Shown here one piece after another: positions 52,401 through 64,000 of a stretch of DNA of 64,000 nucleotides. A program made the position numbers and the translations under genes. This DNA is from Toxotes chatareus. Taxonomy: Eukaryota > Chordata > Actinopteri > Toxotidae. Every line of letters begins with the position of its first letter. Position 1 is the first letter of the stretch. The DNA is taken from positions 8,850,501 to 8,914,500 of the forward strand of contig CM028888.1 in assembly GCA_016801885.1 (NCBI GenBank). Direction: 5' to 3'. The notes under the pieces were generated by a model. That model was not told the DNA's origin. It did no database searches and was given only the letters and a program-made list of their open reading frames with translations.

Positions 52401-55400
52401 TGGAATTGGCAAGTCAACATTAATGAACACACTTTTCAACACCATGTTTGAGAACGAAGAGGCGAGCCATTATCAGAACGGCGTGTATCTTCGGCCGCGA
52501 ACTTACGACCTGCAAGAAAGCAACGTCCACCTCAAACTCACGATTGTTGACACTGTTGGCTTTGGTGATCAGATCAACAAAGAAGATAGGTGAGCACCGT
52601 GAAATGACAATAGATGAGGTTTTAGGGAGTGACATGACACGTTGGTTTGCATTTCTGTGTAATCATGGTTTTTGGTGATGTGCAGGTCATGAGACATTTA
52701 GGAAGTTTGAAAAGGGGAAGTTTTGTGGATAGAGAACAAATAACGTTTTTGACTTCAGTTCATTTACTATATTTCAGTGAAGTCCTAACTTTAAGAAGGT
52801 CATTGAATTATAAAAAGAATATATGAAATCTAGATGCCTAAAAATTAATTTAATTAAGTATAGCCCAAAAGCAGTACTGTTAGATGTTTCTTGACCTGCT
52901 GATCCCCAAAACCACACTGCCCATGGTTTGAATCAAGCCATATCAAAATTTAGATGACTCTGTGTGAAAAACAAACCACAGTAAAACTTACCTAACAGTA
53001 CCATTTACTCCATCAGGACTGTTTTGATGTATTCTGATAAACAATACTCATTATATCATCCCATAAGGCAAATTCCATTCATCCTGATACTCAGAGCACA
53101 TGCATGAAACACATGCTTCAGTGTGTTTTCCATCTGACTCATGACTGGTGTAACGACAGATTTTCCTGTCAATCCTTATCCAAACCCTACTCTCTAGTTG
53201 CAAGAAGACAACGCCATAGTTTTGCCCAAATTAGGTCCACGTTGCTAAGGGATACAAATGAGAGAAACAGACACAAACTAATATCAGTCCAGATTTCTGC
53301 ACATTTTGCTTTTCTCAGTAGTATGGGAGTAGGACAAAGTGGGACAGCAATACAGAGGAAACTGTTTCCTTTTTTTTTTTTTTTTTAACATTCGGCTGTG
53401 GAATGAAGCGTTCTTGTTGTGACCTAGCCAGCAAGCAACACTCTCACGCCCTTTGATAGCAGTTTTCTCTGTTGGCTGTATAAACCAACATGCTGAAGGA
53501 CAGGCTCCTGCAGCAGACTGTAAATGCACACAGAGAGAACTTCAAAAGGTCAGAGTTGGTGCATTCCACAGAGAAGATTGAAGATAGATGTGAAGGGAGA
53601 GGACATATGACTGTAAACATGGATCTAGCTGAGGATCTAGAATAGTTTTGGGTTTTTTTTGTTTTTTAACTTAAGTCTTACTCTGAGCTGTAAAATATAA
53701 TGTGGGAAGGTCTTCTTTTGAAACACTGACAAAGTTACCGGTATAGTTGGCTGTTAATTTAGATAATTATCAGCCGTTCACATGAAACATGATGATGGTT
53801 AACAAAAGGATATGTCTATGAATTTTACTACTAAGCAGTAATTTTGGTGTATCGATGCCACAGGTTTCTCATTTATAGGGCAAAGATCTGTCTGATTCAT
53901 GCCCATAACTATAGGTTTAACACCATGAACTCTGTAATTGTTGATGTTATATTTTTTCTCTAGTGTTCACACTTTACCAGAACACACAAAGAAACAGCTC
54001 AGAATCAATGTAAAGGTTTGTGTATTTTGTACTGTGTAATATTTGTGTATTACTGTGTATTTTGGGCTTGTTTCATGTTGGTGGCTCAGAGTATTTTCTC
54101 TCTTCTAAACAGGAAGCTCAGAATAGGCACTTGCACTGTAGCAGGCACTTCACGTAAAAAACAAGCGTGTGGGTCACACTTTAGTCACTTTGAAAAACTG
54201 GGGGTCCATGTGACTGATGTGGATTCAGGAGGTGATTCAGTTATGCACAATTGTTATTCTTTAGCTTGTGAATCTTGCCAGTGGGAGCTGGAGTAAATGT
54301 AAAAGCAGAGGTGACACCAGCTCGAACCAGTGAGGCTGAGGTGGCTGTGTAGTGCCCAGATATAGCAACATAGTTTACTGAACATCTCAAACACAGATTA
54401 ACTCAATGAAATTATCACAACCACAGAGATATGTAGACTGAAAAAAGTGGTGGAGTGAGAGCTAAACTATTACTGTGGGCCTTTTTTTTTTTTTTATCTA
54501 TCATGACTAATAAACCACAAGCAATTCACTTGAAAGAGATTTGCATTTCAGGCAGCTATTATGCAGTTTATTAAATATGTGGCTGACTTCTAATGGTCTG
54601 GACTTCTAATTCTCATCTTCCAAAAGGAACTGAACTATAAATGAGTTAAAGCTGAAGAATTCTCCAAAAAAAAACTTGTTGTGAATGGGGCCTAAAACAT
54701 CTTTGAACCGTCCCATAACCCACCCAGTTAGGCTGCTGACTGTTGAAAGGTTGAAAGACATTAAAAACAGCTTGCAGAGACAAACTGTGCTGCTGCATGA
54801 ACATGCATAATTTATCATTTATAATAAAGGACATTTAATATTTCTTGACATTTTAACTTGATAATTGCTGCAGTGAGAAAGGAGTGCAAAATCAGAGAAC
54901 ACTTCCATGTTTTCTTGTTTCCTCATTGTGACTAGATGTATGTTAGGAGTGCATCCAAACGGGAAAAACTGAAAATATTTTTCATGGAACACCAGCAAGT
55001 TACAATGTGTTAACGTCTTATTACGAAAAATTATTGTATTCATCTAATTTATTATGCTGGATCATGCTTTCAAATGTTTTCCATTTCAGCAATCCTGGTA
55101 TGTCTCTGAAAGGTGAATTTTAATGGTTGTTTGATATATCTTCTGATATAAGTATAAGTCAAATCCACTTTAGATACATCAACTGTAGTGTCCGGGAAAA
55201 AAATGTTATTTTTTCTTGCCTTCTGGTTCTGGACTTGGTATCCTGCTGTAGCTATGCAGGTCATAAACAGCCTTGTGGATAGCCAAAAAACATTAAGTGT
55301 CTGGCTACATATACGCTTAGCGCTTACAAGCAGATACTTTAAAACTCTGATGTTTTCATTCTGCTTATTCTTAATTTCCATTGATTTACTGTTGACACTG

Positions 55401-58400
55401 TAGGCTCTAAACACCATCACAGCACTGTGAGAGGGGGAAAGGATGTTTTCCAGCCACTGTGATTTGTTTCAACCAGACTCCCATAAGGCGGACACAAATT
55501 TCATGCAGCACTAAGCTGTACAGCTCTAAGCTGAGATCTTGGCATAGAATCAGATCACAGTTACTGAAAACACAACTGTCTCGGTTCATTTGCCTAGTGA
55601 CAAGTCCATATTTCCTTTTATATTAATTACCAATGCATGAATAAGAGGACAAATATTTAGCTTTTATCCACAGACATAAATCCTCACAGTTTCTCTCTGG
55701 CTGTCTCCACAGTTACAAGCCCATCGTTGACTACATCGACACTCAGTTCGAAAACTATCTCCAGGAAGAGCTGAAGATCAAACGCTCGCTGTTTAACTAC
55801 CATGACACCAGGATCCACATCTGCCTTTATTTCATCGCCCCAACAGGACACTCCCTCAAGTCTCTGGACCTCGTCACTATGAAAAAACTGGACAGCAAGG
55901 TACACACAATCAACATTCAAACACCCAACCATATATCTGTTGTGGTCCTCCCCTTTAGCAAAACGCATACTCGCACACTCCTGGTCCTTTCCCATTGTCT
56001 GTGAATGATATCAGTGTTGCTGAAATCCGACCTCCCTTTCACTGTGACTGGTGTGCGTTTCCCTGAGATGTGGAGGTCCCTGATCTTTTCGCAGGGGTGC
56101 GGACACTCTGTGTCCCAAAAGAATAAAGAAAAATGTTGCAGTGAACGTACAAGCTTGCATTTCAGCGTATAGGATTTCAGGAAAGGTTCACATGCCATTC
56201 TTTGGGGTGAACTTATTTGGCTTTTTCTGTGGAAAAAGACAAAGGTTTGGACTTTAACAGCCCAGATTTTTTGGAAGGCCTGCCCTTTGTGATCAGATTA
56301 ACACTCTGTTGTGTTAAGGAAACAGGCTTATCACATTTTCTGATCTGTGAAATAGAAATGAATATAAGATAAAACAAATCAGTTGGTCCTGAAAGACATC
56401 CTCATCTTACTAATCCTGTGTTCCAGTTTAGCATGTTCATAGGTCAACACGCAGCTGTATGCCTGTCAATAGTCATACATTCAGGGCCACATTGATTTGT
56501 GGCTTTTCCACTGCTCTTGTATGAATATTGCTACACAAATTATTGGTTGGTGGTTCTGTGTTTTGCCATACATCTGATGAGTGCAGCTCACTGGAGACAC
56601 AATCACTGGCTTGGCCTCAATTAGACAACTGGTGGAAAAAATCTCATCAGAGCAACACTTGGAGCGTGAAAGAAGGGGGCGGGGGGTGAGGGTTAGTGGG
56701 GCCATGAAAGGGCAAGTAAGTGAATTTTAAGGCTTAAGCTGGAGCTATGTTGTATTTGTCAAAATTGTATGCTTTTAATTTTGTGGAAATCTTTGGTGAT
56801 AAGTTGTCATTGCTGGCGTAGTCCTTGAATTTTTCTGTTGAGGGTAACTTGACTTTCTGTAGCTTGCTCTGCCGTCGCATCTATTTCTACTTGTGCTACC
56901 TACCAGATCCCTTTCTTTGTAATCTAAAGTAATATAAGGACAATGATATTAAACAAAGACTTTTTTTACTTATAAAAGCTATTGATATAAAAGTTTCCTT
57001 CCCACGTTGTAACACACTTGAATAAATTCAACATGTTGACATTTTGATAAAATGTTTTTGAGAACTGCTCAGTGTGATAAACACAGCTAAAACCATTGAG
57101 AGTGGTTTTTGATCCTCAATCATGGTCTCAAAGTGTGGGAAGTGTGGAATCTAAGGAAGGGAAAAGATCCTCAAAACATTTCAAAGTACATGTTCACAAA
57201 GTGCAGAGGAGAGTGAGCGACAAGAAGGAGAGAAGGAGGAAAATTCAGAAGTGAAAATCTGTGCGTCTTTTAGCTCTATAATAATATACACTTGCTTGAC
57301 TTGAGGCAATAATGAGAAAAAAACTGTCACTCAGGATTTTGTTTAATTTTTTTTAACTGTTATATGTTGGGAGGGTGTGAAATATTTTACTAATAGAGTT
57401 TTGTTACATCAATCAAATTAATTTACCACCCCCTGACCCCAAGGGGTTTGCTTACCGCCTCCACAGTCTTTCAGTGCATACGTATACCTACTTATAGCCC
57501 TTCTGAAGGAATGACAAAGTGGCAGCTTTAGTTCTGTGTGTGTCTGTTGATGCAATGATAATAAATCCAGAATAAAACAGATGGTCGGCTTGTGACCAAA
57601 ACCTGCTGCCTTACCTCTGCCAACTATCAACGGCTGTGCATCTCCTAATACTACTCAGAACAATGACCGGCTACCTCAGCCAACTGTCCCTCTCAAGAGA
57701 CAGTTAATAGTTTTACGAGGAATTCGGAAAAAAATATTTACTCCGGATCTTAACCAGACTTTGCAGTTATTGGTGGTATTGAAGATTATATTACACTTAC
57801 ACTAGTACAAATAGTAAAAAAAAAAATTAAAAAAAGTATTTTAAATGTTGTTTAATTCTCTTTTTAATAATGAATACTTTCTGATTTATTGAGGACTACA
57901 TAGGACACTAAAACTTTACCTGAGGACCGTCTGTGTTTCTGCCAAAGTCATAGTCAAGACCAATTACAGGAGTACTTCCACTATCCTTAATTATTCCCAT
58001 TGGAAAAGCCAGAACACTGCTCTGACCCAACAGGAAAGCTATACAAACTTCAGAGAACGGTCTGAGATCCAAATTCAGGACTTTTCTTGCTGAGCCTCTG
58101 TTCTGTCTTTACCAGCCAACAGAGCGATCAAAACCTGCCACCTTGTGTTTGCCAACTGTGTCCTGTTACCATCCAAACCACCACGGTGCACACAGCCAGC
58201 TCTGTGTATGCCTTGCTTTGAACCAAGCCATGATAGCTTACCTGAGCTAAATATATAATTTTTTTATCCCTTTATATGAACCGCAGCGAAACAGTTCAGA
58301 TGAGTTAAAAGTGTTTGCTATCGTATTGTAGCTTACTTGCTATACTCTCCCCTAATATGGGTGAAAGCAAAGCAGCTTACCACAGCTAAACCACCCAGTC

Positions 58401-61400
58401 CTTTCACAGGAGCCAAACTCTCTTTCTTCTGAACCTTCAGTGTGGCTGTGAGGGACATTTTAGTTATTCACAGGCCTTTTTCACTTGAACAGCACCAGAA
58501 AGTGGTGATACTGTAAAATAACAGCAATGTTGGCAGCAGGCATTTTTACCCAGAGTGATTTACAGTGTTGTGAGCGCAACATCGGACTCAGTTTTAGTGT
58601 GAGTGGGTGGCCACGGTGAACACTAGTCTGACCTCAGTGGCTCTGTCCCAGCTGTCCTTCCACAATGTGCAATATGACCACTGTTTTTTCTGAAACCAAG
58701 CCAGTGTTGAGTGACCACAGTGTGGCTGTGATATTGTTTTCTTTTTAAGGGTTTAATGGGGTTTGTGCAGTGGTCTCTTTCTAGGTAGAATAAATGTACT
58801 GCAGGCAATATTTGCTGCAGTTACTCACCACATCAGCCTTTGCACATTTTTCAGTTTGTTGTTTCTAAAATATCCAAGCTCTAGACGGCTACAGGTTGAC
58901 CACAGAAAGTAGCTTGTTTTCCCAACCAATTAGGTCTTCAACAAGTGCTTATTTTCAATATCTATTCATTGCACTGGTTATTTTTCGATTCACCATTTAG
59001 TCTGTAAAATGTATGCGATACTTAAAAATGCCTTTCTGCGTTCTCAGACCACAAAGTCACAGTTTATAATGTAACCTAAAAGCTAACCTGCAGAAATAAA
59101 AATTGGAAAGTCAGCAGATTCTCATGTTTCAGGAAAAAGAAGATTAATATCTGAAGATCAACTAACTGTTTCAGCACTAAAATTAATTATACAAGTGAAG
59201 ATTACAGCCCAAACACGTATGTTCTGGTCACTATGAATCTATTTCATTGCCATGAGAGAAAGAGTGCAAAATTGTGGTCCACAGTCACATTTTTGCTTTC
59301 TCTGCTGAATTACATTCACCTCAACGGGAGCATTTCTCTGTGTGAACATTAGCATTTATCTGGAAACTATAGATGAATGAACAGAGCTATCCTGTCTGCC
59401 AGATAGCCCTGTCACAGGAAAAGCCGGGGAAGCTGACCAGAAAAAGCTTTTTCCTCAGACTGTAGATTTAGTTGTCAAGGCTAGACAATGGTGTTTTTCT
59501 TGTAAACGGGGTGCGACTCACCCTTTTCTACAGAGAGCCGTTGGAAGACCCAGCAGAGCAAGTGTGGTTTGTGGTGGATGAAGGTAGGAAGAGAGATAAG
59601 AGCCTGAAGGAGGTGCCCTTTGTTTTAAATGAAGATTTTTCTTGAAAAGGAGGAAACCATTACAAGTTAATTATCTAATATTAGGATGTAGGGGATTCAG
59701 TTTGGCACACAAGGACTGATATTTCCTACTAACCTTTCAAATGGCTCATAAGATGATTTACTATAAGACTTGAGAGACATAGTTTTTTCCAGATAATCAC
59801 TTTACTTAAACTAGATTCTTTTGCCAGTTTGATCAGAGGTTTTGAACTTTGTGTTGAAAGGCAGGCATTTGTCCTGCTCATCAACATGGTCAGCAGTTGG
59901 AGCTGGTTTGAAAACCCTAGTACCCAACTGCCATAATTTGTGTCAAAATTAATACTATGCTGACTGAGCTATAGACACAGAGATGATGCACATATCATTC
60001 AGTGTGACTTACGTTTTACAAGGATGTGGACCAACATGGTTCTTTTATCCCTGGAAAACTGACATTCTGTCCTTTCATATACAGATACTCTCTGTTGTGT
60101 AAGATTAAAATAGAAAGTGCCAGAAATCACAGTATGTGATTTTTTTTTTCAGTGATTATCTTATATGTGAACTGCTTTGATGTGGTTACAGCTATCCATC
60201 TGGAGTTCCTAGTTGTTCAGAACAAACACTAAGAACTATTTGGAAATACTCTTTGGCCAGCTGGGAAAACCCGGCTGTGGGAAATGAAAAAATATCACTG
60301 TCCCCTCCCTCCTCGCTGACCATTTCAAGACACTTAACTCCGCTTCAGTTGCCACAGAATTGAAGCAATTAATGAAGTTTGTTTGTTAAATAAGGGTTGC
60401 AGCATGATGCTGGCTGACCTGCTGCAAATTAATGATCCAATAAAGTACGATGAGCCGGTAATTTGACTCCTAACAAGCTCTGGCTCTTGCTCTCAGGCAC
60501 ACTATGGAATTGATGAGTGAATCTGCAGGAATCCTCCCCTTCCTCCCGGTTAGTGATTTGGGTAATGCAGACATACAGAGGAATGCAGACAAACTGTGTG
60601 TTTATTTCTGCACATCTGCTGCTGATTGGAGATGGAGCCTAGTTTGTTTTCATAATCGCTGTTTGTTTTATTTATCTCATGGGGTTCTGACTGAGCTTAT
60701 TTGCTGTATGGTTTCGCTGCATATGGTCTTGTATGCTTCCTCTAACATATTTAGCAGTGTACTTTATGTACTTTATGTTTTTAATTAGGTTGTTAGCATG
60801 TTTAATTTAGGTTGTTTTTACAGTGCTTGTTTAAGACCTGGTGACAAATGGAAATTAATAGCTTTAATCTGTAAGTCATTGAAACCATTTGGTTGGTTTC
60901 TGTGCATCTTCTCTCATTATATAAAATTTTATTGGTATGTTTTGTCCTGACATGAAGATGCAGGTCAGACCAGGCTAAATCAAACTATTGTATCAAAGAT
61001 CCATGCACACACTTTAACAGTAATGCTTCTACATTTTTTGGGAGATTCAACCACAACCGACCTCCAGCCCCTCTGCTTTTCTCATCCTTTCTTCAGGTCA
61101 ACATCATTCCCATCATTGCCAAAGCGGACACAATCTCCAAGAGCGAGCTTCATAAATTCAAAATAAAGATTATGAGTGAGCTGGTGAGCAATGGTGTCCA
61201 GATATACCAGTTCCCCACAGATGATGAAGCAGTCAGCGAGATCAACGCCTCCATGAATGTAAGTCATGTTGTGACAGTGCCCTCAAACACAGGATTTTCA
61301 TACAAGAATCCTTAACTATAATATAATATAATAATCCTTAACTCAGTCTTCTTAATCCTTAATCTGTCTTTTTAATTAATGTCCACCACTGTCTGTATTT

Positions 61401-62927
61401 TGTGAAGATGATAACAAATTCTCAGTCTTTGGTTTTTGTTCTTAAGATGTGGTGAAAACAATGTCAGATAAGTTAGCATGTAAAAATAGTAGGGTTTTTT
61501 TTAGGGTTTTTTTTTTAGGTCTCAAAACCTTTGGATTAAAGAGGATTTAGTTTTTAAGACATCTGTGTGCCTACTGACTTATACCATCATGTCTTTAGCA
61601 CCACATGTGTTACACATCTGGTAGCAGCAGCATATGTTGACACCATTTTATTTGCTTTTAACACATGGGCTAAAAAGTAATGTTTCCCTTATCTAGACAC
61701 TTTGAAATCCCACACATCTGTGACTGTATACACGGAAAAACACTAAAAATATTTCCAAATACTAGCTGACCCTGGCCATGTGCTTGGACATACAGTATAT
61801 ACAGAGTTATCACACGGAACTGCGTGAACACCAGCTCTGCTTAACTGCACCAGTTCTCTATTCTACCCATAATAAAAAGAATTTATGAATTTGATGGCAG
61901 CACATTCTTTCCTCCAACTGGTTTTATATGTCCATTTGTACATTTTCCATTGTCAAAATAAATCAGTTACTTAGAGATATTGAAAACAAGCTGTGAGTAG
62001 CTATATAATTGAACATAAGCTAATGACTTTAGCTCAGAGAGCAAGCACAAATACATTTCCTGCAGAGAATATTTAGCCTTTTTTAGTTCCGATTTTATGG
62101 CAATGATGTTTAATCACTCTGTGCTCAAACACACACCCACACACGCACAAATGCCCATCTCTTATGGATAAATGGGACTGTATTTGGTTTTCTCAGGCGC
62201 AGTCCTTGTACAGTATCCCCATCTATTCATAGTCGGTTACATCAGCGCCCACACTCACCAGCTTGTTCCTCTGAGCTGCAACCAGCCAGCTGGTTTCAAC
62301 TCGCCACCTAATTTTTGAGGTTGCTATTGGGCATGTTTTCCCCCACGATGCCTCCCTGTCGATCCTAACGAGGCGTAGTAACTCTTAGAGCAATAAGAAA
62401 ATATGTGTGTGTGTGTGTGTTTAATCACTTCAACAAAATAGGCCTCACAGCCCCAACTGAGCCACGTTAAACAGAGTTCTGGTGAAGCTCATATGTCAAC
62501 ATGGTTACACTTCGCTTTGGTGTGGTCTGGTTGTGAAAGATAAGAGGGACGTTGGCCACAGTGAAACAAGCTTTATTTGAAATTAAACAGCTTACATCCA
62601 TTTTTGTAGTTTTATTATTGCAGCACAACAACATGCTTGTGTCTAGTAGAATTTAACTTTGGAAACAGTTGCTGTGCTGTAAAGAATACTGACATGAAAC
62701 AACTATGGAAAAAAAATCTCTGAGAAAGTGCAACTTAGAAGTCAGAGGGAGCTCAGTCTGTGTTTATGTCTCCAGTTACACCCGTGACCTCTTGACCTTT
62801 TTTAACACCCTAACTTCTTTTCCTGTGCAGGCCCATCTGCCGTTTGCTGTGGTCGGGAGCGTGGAGGAGGTCAAAGTGGGGAACAAAACAGTGAGGGCCA
62901 GACAGTACCCCTGGGGTGTTGTGCAAG
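42709..62927 (+). CDS. septin8: septin 8 (septin8), six 5' coding exons, 3' part beyond the window
   Basis: Septins are GTP-binding proteins that assemble into hetero-oligomeric filaments at the cell cortex, cytokinetic furrow and membrane diffusion barriers; septin 8 belongs to the SEPT6 group. Coding exons: 42709-42738, 51956-52070, 52394-52589, 55713-55899, 61097-61258, 62831-62927. All junctions are GT-AG and phases agree, giving 262 full residues. Visible: P-loop GETGIGKST at 49-57 (the first Gly is split by intron 2), switch [10 protein letters not shown] at 101-108, and AKAD (G4) at 184-187. The last exon ends in [11 protein letters not shown], entering the septin-unique element. The N-terminus MAATD...FS and [20 protein letters not shown] fit SEPT8 better than SEPT6 or SEPT11, and location next to sowaha agrees. 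The rest of the septin-unique element and the C-terminal coiled coil must lie past 64000. A fish-duplicate suffix (a or b) cannot be assigned from this window. Confidence 0.93.
45190..45300 (+). repeat. possible tRNA-derived SINE remnant
   Basis: 'ggtcacaagttcgatcctt' (about 45233-45251) has the form of a polymerase III B box with its T-stem, preceded by 'gtagactggctcataatctg' at the spacing expected for a worn A-box part. No intact tRNA cloverleaf is apparent, so I call a SINE remnant rather than a tRNA gene. Confidence 0.35.
47426..47500. repeat. fragment of the MITE-like element
   Basis: 'agtgctgaaaagattacttt' then 'attaattaatcatttaagta' resembles the left terminus of the copy at 63520-63859. 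Confidence 0.4.
47990..48085. repeat. fragment of the MITE-like element
   Basis: 'ttacagactcaataatcaat' and 'aatgaaaataatcagtaatt' resemble the right half of the copy at 63520-63859. Confidence 0.35.
48945..49333. mobile_element. non-autonomous DNA transposon with terminal inverted repeats
   Basis: The left end TTTATTAGGTACACCT (48945-48960) and the right end GGGTGCACCTAATATA (49318-49333) are inverted repeats matching at 13 of 16 positions. The termini resemble a common teleost element ending in 'cacctaataaagtggcc' that I recall. The 389-base interior has no transposase frame. A related internal fragment lies at 37441-37488. Confidence 0.6.
49441..49469. repeat. AC dinucleotide microsatellite
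   Basis: About fourteen tandem AC units, the longest perfect dinucleotide run noticed in the window. Confidence 0.95.
49895..50050. repeat. degenerate SINE-like fragment
   Basis: 'taggtgcccttgagcaggaa', then 'caactatgcagctgccacat', then 'cctggataaataaaggcaaa' follow the order of a widespread teleost SINE-type repeat ('cccttgagcaaggca...ctggataaa'), recognised by eye. Confidence 0.45.
51956..52070 (+). CDS. septin8: septin8 coding exon 2
   Basis: Acceptor 'tgtccctcag', donor 'tgtgtag|gtgagt'. It encodes residues 11-48 and the first base of Gly49, including [20 protein letters not shown] and the strand leading into the P-loop. Confidence 0.95.
52394..52589 (+). CDS. septin8: septin8 coding exon 3 (P-loop and switch II)
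   Basis: Acceptor 'catctacag', donor 'gaagatag|gtgagc'. Residues 49-113 carry the P-loop, [29 protein letters not shown] and [13 protein letters not shown]. Confidence 0.96.
52590..55712 (+). other. septin8 intron 3 (3.1 kb)
   Basis: AT-rich; no coding exon or RNA gene recognised. Confidence 0.75.
55713..55899 (+). CDS. septin8: septin8 coding exon 4
   Basis: Acceptor 'gctgtctccacag', donor 'gacagcaag|gtacac'. Residues 115-176 include [40 protein letters not shown] and [12 protein letters not shown]. Confidence 0.96.
55900..61096 (+). other. septin8 intron 4 (5.2 kb)
   Basis: No coding exon recognised. Carries a worn MITE-like copy at 58930-59185 and an unassigned moderately GC-rich stretch at about 57420-58760. 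Confidence 0.75.
58930..59185. repeat. degenerate copy of the MITE-like element
   Basis: 'tattcattgcactggttatt', 'tcgattcaccatttagtctg' and 'aactgtttcagcactaaaat' follow the order of the element at 63520-63859, with diverged ends. Confidence 0.4.
61097..61258 (+). CDS. septin8: septin8 coding exon 5 (G4 motif)
   Basis: Acceptor 'ctttcttcag', donor 'catgaat|gtaagt', 54 codons in phase 0. Residues 177-230 include [20 protein letters not shown] and [20 protein letters not shown]. Confidence 0.96.
61259..62830 (+). other. septin8 intron 5 (1.6 kb)
   Basis: AT-rich; no coding exon. Contains a short repeated 'taatccttaact' block (61301-61350) and a GT microsatellite. Confidence 0.75.
62404..62420. 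repeat. TG dinucleotide microsatellite
   Basis: About eight tandem TG units. Confidence 0.85.
62831..62927 (+). CDS. septin8: septin8 coding exon 6
   Basis: Acceptor 'tttcctgtgcag', donor 'gtgcaag|gtgaga'. Residues 231-262 ([20 protein letters not shown] through YPWGVVQ) and one base of the next codon. The following exon is outside the window. Confidence 0.95.
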
Positions 62928-64000
62928 GTGAGAACCATTTACAAGCAAGTTAATCAGGGTGTGGGTGTTTGTGTTTCTCAAGCAAACGCAACAGTGAGTC
63001 CATGAAGGGGTCAGCTGATGTTTTATCTCCTTTCTCCAGATCGCTGCAGAATCATATTTAAAGAAATAAGACAGAGCGAGGCCAAACTGATATTGGCTCT
63101 TGTGTGCTGTTATCATGGCGCACAAGTGTATTGTTCTTATCATACCACAGTTTCGTCAGCAATTGTTCAATTAATCAATTAGTCAATGGACAGAACAGTT
63201 TGATAGTTGCAATGAAAATTTTGTAGAATTTTTTAAAAATTGCAGTTTATTATTAATCATTCGCGTCCTGTGAGTCACCGGTAACCGTTTTGCTGATGTC
63301 TGTGTACTTTCAGCCACAACTTCTCTTTCATATAATGAAGCAGTAGAAATGCCTTGACTAGTATTTTCCTGTGTCAGGCATCCTTTGGGAGATCACATGA
63401 TCGAAGGCTGAACCCCCTTCTCAAATTTCTCTGTTCATACTGCCTCTGTTTGTGTGGTTTCGCCATATTAAGGTCCATCCTAAAGCACCAAGTGTGGATT
63501 CGAGGCAGACAGTAAAAATTAGAGCTGCAACAGTTAGTTGACTGATAAATTGATTGAATTAAAATTAATCTGCAGCTTTTTTGATAATTGATTAATCATT
63601 TTTAAGGCAAGAATGTTAAGCATTTGCTGGGTTTTGCTTTTAAATGTGAGAATTTGTCCCTTTTATTTGTTATATATGATAGTAAATAAAACATTTGTCT
63701 TGTCAGATATATCAGACCATTTAAAGACATCACTTTGGGCTGTGGGGATTTTTTATGGATGCTTTTCACTACTTTTTGACACTTTATAGAGTAAATGATT
63801 AATTGAGAAGACAATTGGCAGATGAGTCAATGATGAAAATAATTGTTAGTTGCAGCCCCAATGAAAAGCCTTGGCAGGAAGTTGCACTGATGCAACCTGC
63901 CAAATGTGGCTTAACCATGGAAGCACACGTACAGGACAATGGGGAAACACATACAGTTACCTTCCACCTTTCTGCTTTGCACATATGAACAAACGGCACT
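62928..64000 (+). other. septin8 intron 6 (partial)
   Basis: No coding sequence. About a third is a MITE-like element. The intron runs past the window edge. Confidence 0.75.
63520..63859. mobile_element. full-length MITE-like inverted-repeat element
   Basis: The left terminus AGAGCTGCAACAGTTAGTTG (63521-63540) and the right terminus GTTAGTTGCAGCCCC (63845-63859) are inverted relatives. Just inside are 'gattgattaatcattttt' type AT-rich arms. The layout matches a very abundant non-autonomous teleost element that I recognise by its 'agggctgcaactaacgatta' end. No transposase frame. It is the best preserved of several copies in this window. Confidence 0.65.

Overview
The window looks like nuclear DNA of a ray-finned (teleost) fish. 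It is AT-rich, has split genes with GT-AG introns, many CA/GT microsatellites, and degraded interspersed elements of types common in teleosts. Almost none of the long open frames outside three loci look like protein. The three loci encode proteins of the vertebrate Shroom, SOWAH and septin families.

Layout. 1 to about 1100 resembles the 3' UTR end of a plus-strand gene lying outside the window. 1100-3450 is intergenic and repeat-bearing. A CCAAT-box promoter-like patch lies at 3500-3640 and a second at 20900-21252; both precede a coding gene read as shroom1 (plus strand, coding 24124-33128, 8 coding exons, 1616 residues deduced). Its 3' UTR runs to about 34.5 or 35.7 kb. Convergent to it on the minus strand is the single-exon gene sowaha (39420-40874, 484 residues). 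Divergent from that, on the plus strand, is septin8 (start codon 42709). Six of its coding exons are present, up to residue 262, and the rest lies beyond the right edge.

The gene order and relative orientation (shroom1 forward, sowaha reverse, septin8 forward) equal the mirror image of the human 5q31.1 block SEPTIN8-SOWAHA-SHROOM1. This independently supports the three identifications. On that synteny the gene off the left edge would be expected to be gdf9 or aff4, both on this strand, but no coding sequence of it is visible.

Shroom1 and septin8 both act on the cortical cytoskeleton (actomyosin/microtubule organisation and septin filaments). I see no evidence that the three genes form one pathway; they look like an old syntenic block. 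I did not find a novel biological system here. The best second-look items are a perfect 34-bp palindrome 5' of the main shroom1 exon, an upstream ORF overlapping the shroom1 start codon, the unusually long shroom1 N-terminal half, and several non-autonomous transposon copies.
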